Source: Verrucomicrobiales bacterium (GTDB taxonomy: Bacteria > Verrucomicrobiota > Verrucomicrobiia > Verrucomicrobiales > DEV007). From it: DNA of 64,000 bases. Position 1 is the stretch's first letter. Every line of letters begins with the position of its first letter. Location of the stretch: positions 62,001-126,000 of the forward strand of contig JARGNG010000008.1 in NCBI GenBank assembly GCA_029213265.1, in the 5' to 3' direction. Of the stretch, positions 45,922 to 54,704 are shown piece after piece. The notes beneath the pieces were generated by a model. That model was given only the letters and a program-made list of their open reading frames with translations, did not search any database and had not been told where the DNA came from. Position numbers and translations under genes: made by a program.

Positions 45922-48099
45922 ATGAATACCCTTTTGGTACTCGTTCCGATTTTCGGAATTATCGCTCTCGCATTCACCTTCTGGAAATCCGCCTGGGTTG
46001 CCAAACAGGACGCGGGAACGGACACCATGAAAAAGATCGCCGACAATATTGCAGTCGGTGCCATGGCCTTCCTTCGGGCCGAATACAAAGTCCTCGCTAT
46101 TTTCGTTCTCTGTATCGCTGTGCTTCTCGCCTTCATGGGGTTCCGCGATCCGGAAAACAGCTCCCCCATGGTCGCCATTTCCTTCATTGTCGGAGCGGTA
46201 TGTTCCGCACTGGCCGGCTTCATCGGAATGCGAGTTGCAACCAAAGCCAACGTCCGCACCACCCACGGAGCCCGCACCAGTCTCGGTGAGGGACTCAAGG
46301 TCGCCTTTGCCGGCGGCTCTGTCATGGGACTCGGCGTGGTTGGCCTCGGTCTTCTTGGACTCGGTCTTTTGCTCCTGATCTTTGGAAATGCCATCGGAAC
46401 GGATGCGGCTTCCATCGGGAAGGTGATGACGATTATTACCGGCTTCTCCTTTGGTGCTTCTTCCATCGCCCTCTTCGCCCGTGTCGGTGGCGGCATCTAC
46501 ACCAAAGCAGCTGATGTCGGAGCCGACCTCGTCGGCAAGGTTGAAGCCGGAATTCCTGAGGATCACCCTCTCAACCCCGCCACAATTGCTGACAACGTCG
46601 GTGACAATGTTGGCGACGTCGCCGGTATGGGAGCCGACCTGTTTGAGTCCTATGTTGGTTCCATCATCGCAACGATGGTTCTTGGAGGTGTCTTCATGGT
46701 GCTTCCCGAGTTTTCTGACATGCCTCTTGGCGCCGTCCTGCTTCCTCTGCTGCTCGCGAGCCTTGGTATCGTTTCCTCCATTATCGGAACCTTCCTCGTT
46801 CGAGTGAAAGAAGGAGGAAGTCCCCACCGCGCCTTGAATATCGGAGAGATTGCTGCCGGAGCGATCCTCCTGATCGGCGCTTTCATCATCATCGGTCAGG
46901 TCCTCCCGGAAAAATGGACCTTTGATGGAAAAGAATTTTCCTCGATGGGAGTGTTTGGATCGATTGCTCTGGGTCTCGTCTCGGGAATCGCGATCGGATA
47001 CATCACCGAGCACTATACCGGAACCGGAACCAAGCCCGTCATCGGAATCGTCCGTCAGTCTGTTACCGGATCCGCCACGAACATCATTGCGGGACTCGGA
47101 GTAGGCATGGTCTCGACCGCCCTTCCCATCATCGTTCTTGCCTCGACCATTCTCGCTTCTCATCATCTCGCCGGTCTCTATGGAATCGCCATCGCCGCTG
47201 TCGGCATGCTGAGCAACACTGGTATTCAACTCGCTGTTGATGCCTACGGCCCGATCTCGGACAATGCGGGTGGAATCGCGGAAATGGCCGAACTCGAGCC
47301 GGAAGTTCGTCAGCGCACCGATAAACTCGATGCCGTTGGAAACACCACCGCCGCGATTGGTAAAGGATTCGCGATCGGCTCCGCCGCGCTCACTGCGCTC
47401 GCCCTGTTTGCTGCATTCAAAACAACCTGGGAGGCGACCCACGACGCGAAACTCGTCATCGAAGTCACCGATCCCAAGGTCGTCGCAGCACTCTTTCTGG
47501 GAGGTATGCTGCCGTTCCTCTTCTCCGCTTTCTCGATGGAAGCCGTCGGGCGGGCCGCCATGTCCATGATCGAGGAAGTGCGCCGTCAGTTCCGCGAAAT
47601 CCCCGGACTCAAAGCCGGACTCGACGCGATGAACCGCAACGGGGACAAATCGATGACGGAATGGTCCGAAGAAGATCGCGGCATTTTCGATCAGGCGATT
47701 TCCGAGGCCGAATACGGCAAGTGCGTCGAGATTTCGACCAAGGCCGCCATTCGCGAAATGATCAAACCCGGTCTGCTTGCTGTGGCTGCCCCGGTTGCCG
47801 TTGGATTTATCGGGGGCGCTGAGATGCTCGGCGGACTTCTCGCCGGAGTCACCGTGACAGGAGTCCTTCTCGCCCTCTTCCAATCTAACGCCGGTGGTGC
47901 GTGGGACAATGCCAAGAAGATGATCGAGGAAGGCTACGAAGTGAACGGAGTGAAACTTGGCAAAGGATCCGAAGCTCACAAGGCAGCCGTAGTCGGTGAC
48001 ACCGTCGGAGATCCTTTCAAGGATACTTCCGGTCCGTCGCTGAACATTCTCCTCAAGCTGATGAGCGTCGTGGCTCTCGTGATTGCCTCGATGATCTAA
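45922..48099 (+). CDS. hppA: Membrane-bound ion-pumping pyrophosphatase (K+-dependent type)
   Basis: 725 residues with about 16 hydrophobic helices. The catalytic loop [19 protein letters not shown] (198-216) and [23 protein letters not shown] are both intact, as are the C-terminal [11 protein letters not shown] and [17 protein letters not shown] acidic motifs. [18 protein letters not shown] has Ala477 and Gly480, the residues that mark K+-dependent members (K+-independent enzymes have Lys and Thr there). It couples PPi hydrolysis to H+ or Na+ export; which ion cannot be settled from motifs I can judge. A Trk system for K+ uptake lies 8 kb upstream in this window. Confidence 0.96.
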   Translation: MNTLLVLVPIFGIIALAFTFWKSAWVAKQDAGTDTMKKIADNIAVGAMAFLRAEYKVLAIFVLCIAVLLAFMGFRDPENSSPMVAISFIVGAVCSALAGFIGMRVATKANVRTTHGARTSLGEGLKVAFAGGSVMGLGVVGLGLLGLGLLLLIFGNAIGTDAASIGKVMTIITGFSFGASSIALFARVGGGIYTKAADVGADLVGKVEAGIPEDHPLNPATIADNVGDNVGDVAGMGADLFESYVGSIIATMVLGGVFMVLPEFSDMPLGAVLLPLLLASLGIVSSIIGTFLVRVKEGGSPHRALNIGEIAAGAILLIGAFIIIGQVLPEKWTFDGKEFSSMGVFGSIALGLVSGIAIGYITEHYTGTGTKPVIGIVRQSVTGSATNIIAGLGVGMVSTALPIIVLASTILASHHLAGLYGIAIAAVGMLSNTGIQLAVDAYGPISDNAGGIAEMAELEPEVRQRTDKLDAVGNTTAAIGKGFAIGSAALTALALFAAFKTTWEATHDAKLVIEVTDPKVVAALFLGGMLPFLFSAFSMEAVGRAAMSMIEEVRRQFREIPGLKAGLDAMNRNGDKSMTEWSEEDRGIFDQAISEAEYGKCVEISTKAAIREMIKPGLLAVAAPVAVGFIGGAEMLGGLLAGVTVTGVLLALFQSNAGGAWDNAKKMIEEGYEVNGVKLGKGSEAHKAAVVGDTVGDPFKDTSGPSLNILLKLMSVVALVIASMI

Positions 48100-48108
48100 G
48101 GTATCTGT

Positions 48109-48132
48109 CGCCACCGTCGCAAGGCGGTGGCG
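48109..48132. terminator. Hairpin between convergent hppA and the DNA glycosylase gene
   Basis: CGCCACCG pairs perfectly with CGGTGGCG (8 bases, 8-base loop) in the 42-base gap between the two convergent stops. No clear T-run follows on either side, so terminator function is plausible but not certain. Confidence 0.45.
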
Positions 48133-48141
48133 CGGCCAGCC

Positions 48142-48948
48142 TTATCTCTGACAGATCGGACACCAGCAGGTCGTCCGACCGCGCAGGTCGGCGCGCTGGA
48201 GGTCGGTTTTGCACCCCCGCCTCGGGCAGGTGCCGCCATCTTTCCAGCGGTGATTAAAGAGCCAGGAATTGGGAGGCTTGCTCCAGTCATCTGCGATCAC
48301 TCTGATAGCATCCCGCGAGACCTGTCGGGTCATTTTCCAGATCGCATCGACCTGTTCGTTGCTAAGTTTCCCGGAGGGAGTCTGTGGTGGAATCTGCAAG
48401 CGCCAGCAAATTTCATCCGCCATCCAGTTGCCGATCCCGGGAAATCCACGTTGATCGAGGAGTAGAGTTTTGATCGGTGTCCTGGGAAACCTTCGAACGA
48501 AAACGGCATGGTACTTTTTCGTGAAACCCCGATCCAGGGTTCGAGGTGGAAGGTTGGCCCACCAGTCCGGTGAAGATCCGTCCTCCGATACGTCCAGGGT
48601 CAATTTGCCAAACATCCGGTAGTCGCTGAACACCAGTTGCCGTTTTCCCGACACAAGAACGAGATGATCGCTTTTCACCGGTTCGTACCCGGCATCCGCC
48701 GTGAAGAGCTTTCCGGTCATGCCGAGATGCAACCCAAGCCAGGCTCCATCAGAAAACTCGAACATCATCTGCTTTCCGTGGGTGGAACTGCGCTCGAGGG
48801 TGCGACCCTGCAGCCCTTTCCGAACCGCGGCGGCGGGGATATCACGGAAAATGCGCGCCTTCGGATGCGTGAGAACAGTCTCCACTTTCCCGCCCAGTCC
48901 GGGATCCCATTGCTTCCGGAAATATTCGACTTCAGCGAGTTCAGGCAT
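48142..48948 (-). CDS. Formamidopyrimidine-DNA glycosylase (Fpg/Nei family)
   Basis: 268 residues starting MPELAEVEYFRKQW; Pro2 and Glu3 are the catalytic residues of the family after Met removal. GKQMMFEFSDG and LHLGMTGKLF are the barrel motifs with the conserved Lys, and GIGNWMADEICWRLQIPP is the helix-two-turns-helix. The C-terminal zinc finger CPRRGC...CWCPIC is present. It removes oxidised purines from DNA. The Nei and Fpg branches are not easily separated here. It faces the intact sulfatase downstream of it on the same strand (91-base gap). Confidence 0.9.
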   Translation of the reverse strand: MPELAEVEYFRKQWDPGLGGKVETVLTHPKARIFRDIPAAAVRKGLQGRTLERSSTHGKQMMFEFSDGAWLGLHLGMTGKLFTADAGYEPVKSDHLVLVSGKRQLVFSDYRMFGKLTLDVSEDGSSPDWWANLPPRTLDRGFTKKYHAVFVRRFPRTPIKTLLLDQRGFPGIGNWMADEICWRLQIPPQTPSGKLSNEQVDAIWKMTRQVSRDAIRVIADDWSKPPNSWLFNHRWKDGGTCPRRGCKTDLQRADLRGRTTCWCPICQR

Positions 48949-49039
48949 GATGAGGATACGCTGGAAAACTGCGGGAGGACCGATTTTGAACGGGAGATCA
49001 GCAGGACGCCGATTCCACGTCGTTCAAGCCACCGAGCCG

Positions 49040-50452
49040 CTACTCCGATTCGTATTTCCAATATCGGAATCTCTCGATCTCCGGCTCATCGCGGGCCTCG
49101 ATCATAGCATTGGTAAACTCAGCCACTTTCTCCGGGTGTTTCTTCGCGAGATTGACCTTTTCGGACGGATCTTCTCCGAGATGATAGAGCTCCATTTTTG
49201 CCTTGGGATCTTTGATGAGGTTTCGCAGAACGGCTTTCCAGTCCCCCTGCCGAAGTGCTACCTGTCCTCCGTATCCGGCGAAGTCCCAGAAAAGAAAGTC
49301 ATGCTGCGGTTGTCTTTCGCCCAACAAAGTCGGCAGGTAGCTGATCCCGTCGTGCTCTTTTTCCACCTCGACTCCGGCAATGTCTGCAATCGTGGTGAGA
49401 GCATCGTAGTGGACGCTTTGATGATCCGTCACCTGCCCCGGATCAATTCGTTCCGGCCAGCGTACGATCATGGGAACGCGTATCCCACCTTCGTATACCT
49501 CCCCTTTGAGGCCCCGGAGATTGGCAACGCTTTCAAAAAACTCGTAGTCGACCTGCTCTTTCAGGAAGGTGGTTCCATTGTCAGACGTAAAAAAGACAAC
49601 CGTGTTTTCAGCCAGTCCCAGTTCATCGAGCTTGTCGAGGAGTCGACCGATCTGTTGGTCCATGTAGGAAATCATCGCGGCATAGGCGGATCGCGGAGTC
49701 GGGTGCGGCTGGTAGCTCTTGCCCACATACGGGGTTTCGTCCCACTCGTTGATGTATTGGCCCAATTCATCGTAGGGCACTTGAAGCGCGAGGTGGGGAA
49801 TGACCGTCGGATAGTAGAGGAAGAAAGGATCGTCCCGGTGGTCCTCTACAAACTGAATGGCGGCATCGGCGATTTTCTCCGGGGCATAGGTCTTTCCGTA
49901 GACAGTGGCAGTGTTTCCTTCCAGCGGAACTCTCTCATCCTGATCGATGATGTATTCGGGAAAGAGATTGTGCGCGTGCCGCTGACAGTTGTAGCCGTAG
50001 AAACGATCAAAGCCCTGCTTCAGGGGGTCCCCTTCCGAACCGGGGCGGCCGATGCCCCATTTCCCGAAAGCACCTGTTGCGTAGCCGTTTTCTTTGAGGA
50101 TCTCCGCAATTGTCACTTCGTCCTTCGGCATGGGAAGTTGTCCCTGGTGGGAATCCCAATCGCCAATTTCATAGTTGCTGCGGACAAGCGAGTGACCTCC
50201 GTGCTTCCCCGTCATAAGAGAGAATCGGGCAGGCGCGCAGACCGGAGCGGACGTGTAGTGCTGCGTGAAACGCATCCCCTCCTTCGCGAGCTTATCAAGG
50301 TTCGGCGTCTTGATCTTCGTCTGCCCGTAACTCCCCAACTCCGCCCAGCCGAGGTCGTCGGCCATAATGTAAATAATATTCGGGCGCGGGGTCTCTGCCT
50401 GGGAAACAGCGACCGCGCTGAAAAGCAGGAAAATGGGAAAGAGAATCTTCAT
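49040..50452 (-). CDS. Secreted type I sulfatase (arylsulfatase-like)
   Basis: 470 residues from the ATG at 50452, which starts a signal peptide (MKILFPIFLLFSAVAVSQA); a longer in-frame start would lose it. NIIYIMADDLGWAELGSYGQ carries the metal-binding Asp pair and APVCAPARFSLMTGKH the C-x-(P/A)-x-R fGly site (Cys about 76). FFTSDNGTT holds the later metal-binding Asp-Asn and RGLKGEVYEGGIRVPMIVRWP the conserved substrate-loop Lys/Glu. It cleaves sulfate esters from a glycan or aryl sulfate in the periplasm. It needs a formylglycine-generating enzyme encoded elsewhere. Confidence 0.93.
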   Translation of the reverse strand: MKILFPIFLLFSAVAVSQAETPRPNIIYIMADDLGWAELGSYGQTKIKTPNLDKLAKEGMRFTQHYTSAPVCAPARFSLMTGKHGGHSLVRSNYEIGDWDSHQGQLPMPKDEVTIAEILKENGYATGAFGKWGIGRPGSEGDPLKQGFDRFYGYNCQRHAHNLFPEYIIDQDERVPLEGNTATVYGKTYAPEKIADAAIQFVEDHRDDPFFLYYPTVIPHLALQVPYDELGQYINEWDETPYVGKSYQPHPTPRSAYAAMISYMDQQIGRLLDKLDELGLAENTVVFFTSDNGTTFLKEQVDYEFFESVANLRGLKGEVYEGGIRVPMIVRWPERIDPGQVTDHQSVHYDALTTIADIAGVEVEKEHDGISYLPTLLGERQPQHDFLFWDFAGYGGQVALRQGDWKAVLRNLIKDPKAKMELYHLGEDPSEKVNLAKKHPEKVAEFTNAMIEARDEPEIERFRYWKYESE

Positions 50453-50513
50453 CCCCCATGCAGTACTGGTTCTCTCGGCGAAAATCCAGATATTTTGCGC
50501 TCGGATTCGAGCC

Positions 50514-51455
50514 TCACTGGATGATTTCGCTCTTCGGATAAAAGGCCTCCCAAGCTTGAACAAAAGAAAGCGTTCCGGGAACCGCTTCCAAATGGAGGCC
50601 CTTGTCCGGGCCGGAAATGGCAATCCCGGTTTCGCGGCTCCAGCGGGACCCGTTCTCCTCATTCTCCATGTATCCATTCTCTTCCGCCGAAAAAGCCAGC
50701 GGACGGCCGTCCGCCTCGGCTCGAAACGCCTGCACGCTTCCGCCTCTGGATCGATGAGTGAACACATAAGAGGCGCGGCCCGTTTTAACCATGACAACGC
50801 CCTCCCGCTGCAGCTTTCTCAAACCGACTGCAGGAGATTCCCCTTTTGTATTTCCGGAAATTCCGAAAACGAATCGACGAGCTTTCTCCCATTTCCCTTC
50901 GTCATATCCCCCCGTCGTCCGTTTCATCGCGAGGACGGAAGATTGGGGATAGCGGGCTTTCCAATCCTCCCAGGTCGTAATGACTGAAGGGATGCGCTCC
51001 AATTCCGTCCCTTCCAATTCGCCGCGCATTCCTTTCCCGAGGAGGTGACTCCAGAGCGTCTCCGTCTCGACATCGCGCATAACAAGGCTGCGCTGCCACA
51101 GCATTCCCGAAACCTGAAAGTTCAGTTCTTTTTCTCCGACGGACCTGACATACACGATGCCATTGAAGCAAAGGTGTCACCAGGTCGCCGCGATAGATCG
51201 ATCCCCCAGGGTATCGTTGATGATCTCCCTCGTCGGATTGGTCAGCTGATTGATGGGATACGCCCTCGCCTCGTCCGCTACGACGACTCCAAGAACAAGT
51301 TCCTTTGCGATGACCCATTTCCCGGCCTCATCAGAGGTCGCGATCTCAGGGTTCTGAATCGAGGGAAAGGGCTTCACCACCTGTCGTGGATTGAAATCCT
51401 GACCCGATACGGAAAATGCAATCAGAGAGAATAGCAGAGTCGTGATCAACTTCAT
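50514..51455 (-). CDS. DUF3179 family protein with one in-frame UGA (candidate selenoprotein or nonsense allele)
   Basis: A start at 51455 gives a signal peptide (MKLITTLLFSLIAFSVSG) and a frame of 313 codons to 50514 with a single stop, TGA at codon 93 (51179-51177). Before it the text is TREIINDTLGDRSIAATW, after it HLCFNGIVYVRS; the family has (T/Y)-x-C-P-L-C here, so UGA stands for the first Cys of a CxxC. The remaining 220 codons are open and match DUF3179: FQVSGMLWQRSLVMRD and TETLWSHLLGKG. DUF3179 proteins are exported and of unknown function; the CxxC suggests a redox or metal role. A 6-base hairpin with loop CGUGU starts 14 bases after the UGA. See the finding for the two readings. 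Confidence 0.7.
51146..51162 (-). other. SECIS-like hairpin after the DUF3179 UGA
   Basis: On the minus-strand transcript UGGCAU pairs with AUGUCA (one G-U wobble) around the loop CGUGU. The loop begins 20 nt after the UGA and has G as its second base; bacterial SECIS elements typically lie 16-37 nt after UGA with G within the first two loop bases. The stem is short, so this is suggestive only. Confidence 0.35.
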
Positions 51456-51587
51456 GGTGGGTGGGACGGCAACGGCACCGAAAGCTTTCTTCGCTCTCCG
51501 ATGAATTCGCCGCAGATCATTACCATTACAAACCGACTCCCTTTTTTCCATGGCATTCCCCGAAATCTTTCGGCACCATCACGAATC

Positions 51588-52769
51588 ATGGAGGTATTCT
51601 TTTTCTTCGCTCTGATTATCGTCGGAGTCGCGTTCTTCGTTTTTCGTCATTCGAAGGCGACAAACGAAGCCTGGGCTCAAGCAGCCTCCCGGTTGCGGCT
51701 TGATTTCGAAGAGGGATTGAGTATCCGGAAAATGCACGGGAAGCGAGTCGATCTTTCCCTTGAGATCAGAACAGAATCGGTTTCGAAAGCTACCTGGACG
51801 AAGTACATGGTACAATTTGCCGAGCCGCTGCCTTTTCCCATTCGACTGCAGCCGCAGGGAATTTTCTCCGAAGTCCGCAATGCGTTTCTCGACCGGATTG
51901 ATATCGAGACGGGAGATGCCGCCTTCGATTCGCAACTCGTCATCGAGAGCAAGCGTGCGGAAGACGTGCGGGGCTTTCTTGATCAACGCGCCCGAACCGC
52001 AATCATGAAGTTACTGTCCCGCTTTGACCTCTTTGAAATGACAGAACGCGGGATTATTGCGACACAGAAACGAGTCAGTTCCAGTACCACGAAGCTTGTT
52101 GAGGACGTTCAACTGCTGGAAGCTTCCGCCCGGAAATTACTGGAATCTGCCCGGCCCCCGGTCGAACCGGCAAGGGTTCCTCCTCCCCTGCCCCCGCGAA
52201 AGAAAACCGAAGAGCCGGCTCCGGAGTTGCCCGACGAAGAGGGAATCGTACCGTCCACAGAAACTGAAACACCTCTGCTCGAAGAAGAGATTTTCGAAGT
52301 GCCGGTTCCAAAGATCCAGATTGAACCATCGACTTTCACGGATCCCGCCTTTTCACCCGACCAACCTCTGTCGACGCTTCCGAATGAGGACACCATCTTC
52401 GCGATGCACTGCCGCGAATTATTTTCGGATTGTCGGAGTCGATACGAAATGTCAAAAGTGTTTACTACCGAAGTGAAGGGAAATAGAATCGAAGAGAGTG
52501 CGATCCTCCTCCGGGCGGAACCTTTCTCGATGGACCGGATTCTCGGAAGAGGCCCGGGAATATTGCGAACTTTTTCGCTGGGAAAACTGAACGACGGGAA
52601 CGAACTTTTTCTTGTTGCGGACACACCTGGCGACGAATCGCCCTCGAAGTGGAAACAAAGGGAAGGTCAGTCCGTCACTGTCGCCGGCACCCTCGTAGCC
52701 TTTGATCCGTTTTCCTATAGGATTTTTCTGAAAGAGCCGGTTGAAGAGGAATGTTCCACCATCCTTTGA
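51588..52769 (+). CDS. Membrane-anchored protein of unknown function
   Basis: 393 residues from the ATG at 51588 (MEVFFFFALIIVGVAFFVF), which places a membrane helix at the N-terminus; a longer start at 51501 adds 29 residues without support. A cytoplasmic domain follows (about 25-170: LDFEEGLSIRKMHGKRVDLSL, DAAFDSQLVIESKRAEDVRGFLDQ), then a Pro/Glu-rich linker (about 190-265). The C-terminal part (EESAILLRAEPFSMDRILGRGPG and EGQSVTVAGTLVAFDPFSYRIFLKEP) looks like an OB-like beta barrel. I do not recognise it. It is divergent from the DUF3179 gene and convergent with the hydrolase gene. Confidence 0.7.
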   Translation: MEVFFFFALIIVGVAFFVFRHSKATNEAWAQAASRLRLDFEEGLSIRKMHGKRVDLSLEIRTESVSKATWTKYMVQFAEPLPFPIRLQPQGIFSEVRNAFLDRIDIETGDAAFDSQLVIESKRAEDVRGFLDQRARTAIMKLLSRFDLFEMTERGIIATQKRVSSSTTKLVEDVQLLEASARKLLESARPPVEPARVPPPLPPRKKTEEPAPELPDEEGIVPSTETETPLLEEEIFEVPVPKIQIEPSTFTDPAFSPDQPLSTLPNEDTIFAMHCRELFSDCRSRYEMSKVFTTEVKGNRIEESAILLRAEPFSMDRILGRGPGILRTFSLGKLNDGNELFLVADTPGDESPSKWKQREGQSVTVAGTLVAFDPFSYRIFLKEPVEEECSTIL

Positions 52770-52780
52770 GCTGTAATCCG

Positions 52781-54559
52781 CTATCGGTTTGCGTGGACCC
52801 GCAAGACCCGTTTCATCTCGTTCTTGGCATTTTCATGCACATAGGTCGAATGCCCCGTCGGCACCACAACCTCGGAAGAGGCCCCCTGCTGGTGTGAACT
52901 CCAGTAGTCAACAATCCCGTCTGAACTCTCCTCCAGAGGACCCTCGATCCCCTGGTCTCCGATGATGGTGTGATACACCACTCCGGAGCGATAAGGAGAA
53001 TCCTTCAGAGCCAGTACAATAGGGGAATCAGGGCGAAGGGACTGAACGCTTGTCATCTTTTTACGGACATCTATTTTCATTCCTTTCACCTTCGGCCCTT
53101 TTGCAAGGGCAGTTGTTGCTTCCAGCGCCTGCTGAGGCAACTTGGCGAGACGGGAAACCGCGCCGGCAATCGACAGGGTTGCCATTTCGGCGCCACCGTG
53201 AGGAGTGGACAGAAATACGGCCCGATGAACGGCCGGATCCGGGTCAAAATACGCCAGGTTCCGCAAGATTTCCCGATTCTCCTCATCCACCTTGAGCTGG
53301 TCAATCGGAACGGTTGCAACCTGGTCCCAGAGGCGATTGTCGACATCAGTAACAAGCAACCTTGTTAGAACTCCCCCCATGCTGTGCCCCATCGCAACCA
53401 TGTTGGTAGAAAGCGGGTCATTCCCGTCCGGATCATATTTTCCCCGTAGTTCGGAAAGCTGATTCCGAAACAATTCCGCTGACTCAGCGATTGGATAAGA
53501 ACTGGGATAGGTGAACACCAGGAACTGATATTTTTCCGCAATATCGGGTTCAGACAGAAAATCAGGAATGATATCCCGCCAGATAATGGGAACGGAAATC
53601 AATCCGTGAGTCAATATGACCGGAATCCGGTCTTCATCGTACGGCTCAAGCAAATAAATGCCGGAGTTCTCTGCGCGCTCTCGCGCATTCAGAAACCCCG
53701 CCAAACCGGCAATCACTTCATTGCTCCCAGCGAGCAGAATTTCCAAAGGAGCCGAAAAATCAGCAGCGAGGGGCAACCGGGTGGAACCTACCTGTACTGT
53801 TTCAGTCCGGACCGAATCGTAAATCGACAACTCAACCGTCTTTCCGTAGTCCGCCTCACGAACATTGGAAACCGCCAGGGTGACAGGAACATGCATTCCT
53901 TTGAGGGGGAAAAACTCCAATTCTTCGGCTCGCTCTTCAGTTTGCTCGCGAATGCCGACAAGGGCGGCGCCGTATCCTTTCCGGCTTCGCTTCTCGATTC
54001 CTTTTCCTCTGAGTGAATCTGCTGAAATGGCCCGATCAAAGAAATCAGCTTCGAAATCGGAATCTTTCCCCAGAACGATATGATAGGCCTCCCCGTTGCA
54101 GGCGAAGCTATAGGGTGCGCCACCAAGTCGCCTTGGATCTCTGGACCAAAGATCGGCGAAACGGGCAAGGGAGCGATTGTGCAGATCAACGAGGATGTTC
54201 CGGCAATGTTCGTTCACGCCGGAATGGCTTGAGGCAACATGCTCTCTCGCAATGACCGCTGACGCCAGATAACAGCCTGCGGCATCCCCCTTACGCCCGA
54301 AGGTTTCGTAGCGACGGCCCTGCTTAAGCAGCAGTTCGCATTCTTCCCCTATTTTATGAAGATCATCGGAATGTTCCTCCAGTAGAGAAAGCTCGCGAAG
54401 TTCCTTCGCGGATTCAATCCCCCCCTTCGTTACAGCTCCGCGGTTCGTGGATACTTTGACAGTCGAGCAGGAACTGCCAATCATCGCGCCGGTCAGGGCG
54501 AGAATGGAAACGTAGAGCCTGAAGCTGCCCGGAAGGAGAATGCTGTGTTTCTTTTTCAT
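52781..54559 (-). CDS. Lipoprotein alpha/beta hydrolase
   Basis: 592 residues. A lipoprotein signal ends in IGSSC (Cys about 31). Residues 60-290 form a helical then beta region without a known domain. The hydrolase starts at about 310 (PVILTHGLISVPIIWRDI, oxyanion region), with nucleophile elbow MGHSMGG (Ser about 394), a second conserved stretch VFLSTPHGGAEMA, and a C-terminal His in PTGHSTYVHENA. The pattern is that of PGAP1/lipase-like esterases. It would be anchored on the periplasmic face of a membrane; substrate unknown. It follows the transglutaminase operon on the same strand, 115 bases away. Confidence 0.85.
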   Translation of the reverse strand: MKKKHSILLPGSFRLYVSILALTGAMIGSSCSTVKVSTNRGAVTKGGIESAKELRELSLLEEHSDDLHKIGEECELLLKQGRRYETFGRKGDAAGCYLASAVIAREHVASSHSGVNEHCRNILVDLHNRSLARFADLWSRDPRRLGGAPYSFACNGEAYHIVLGKDSDFEADFFDRAISADSLRGKGIEKRSRKGYGAALVGIREQTEERAEELEFFPLKGMHVPVTLAVSNVREADYGKTVELSIYDSVRTETVQVGSTRLPLAADFSAPLEILLAGSNEVIAGLAGFLNARERAENSGIYLLEPYDEDRIPVILTHGLISVPIIWRDIIPDFLSEPDIAEKYQFLVFTYPSSYPIAESAELFRNQLSELRGKYDPDGNDPLSTNMVAMGHSMGGVLTRLLVTDVDNRLWDQVATVPIDQLKVDEENREILRNLAYFDPDPAVHRAVFLSTPHGGAEMATLSIAGAVSRLAKLPQQALEATTALAKGPKVKGMKIDVRKKMTSVQSLRPDSPIVLALKDSPYRSGVVYHTIIGDQGIEGPLEESSDGIVDYWSSHQQGASSEVVVPTGHSTYVHENAKNEMKRVLRVHANR

Positions 54560-54656
54560 TCCGATCTGGTACAGGTCATGTTCAAGCAGGTAGGACCGTT
54601 CATCAAGTACAGAAATGCCTCTCCTGTTCCATGAGCGAAACCTGCACTTTCCTACT

Positions 54657-54704
54657 ATTCAGGCGCGTCCAAATTCAGGCGCGTCCAAATTCAGGCGCGT
54701 CCAA
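54657..54704. repeat. Three perfect 16-bp tandem copies over a gene end
   Basis: Three copies of attcaggcgcgtccaa abut. The stop codon of the transglutaminase-like gene (54677-54675) lies in the second copy, so the repeat supplies the last codons (EFGRA) and the stop. Since 16 is not a multiple of 3, each copy changes the frame; copy number therefore decides where the protein ends. Confidence 0.92.

Noticed and set aside
45880..48114. 744-codon minus-strand frame opposite hppA
   Set aside because: Rich in Asp/Gly/Ser/His with no fold or motif; it is the mirror of hppA's Ile/Val/Ala/Gly codons, and hppA is certain.
48701..50524. 607-codon plus-strand frame opposite the glycosylase and sulfatase genes
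   Set aside because: Spans two well-supported minus-strand genes and their spacer with no recognisable protein features.
51177..51551. Treating the DUF3179 5' part as a separate short protein ending at the UGA
   Set aside because: The next 220 codons continue the same domain in the same frame; a 92-residue protein would lack the core of the family.
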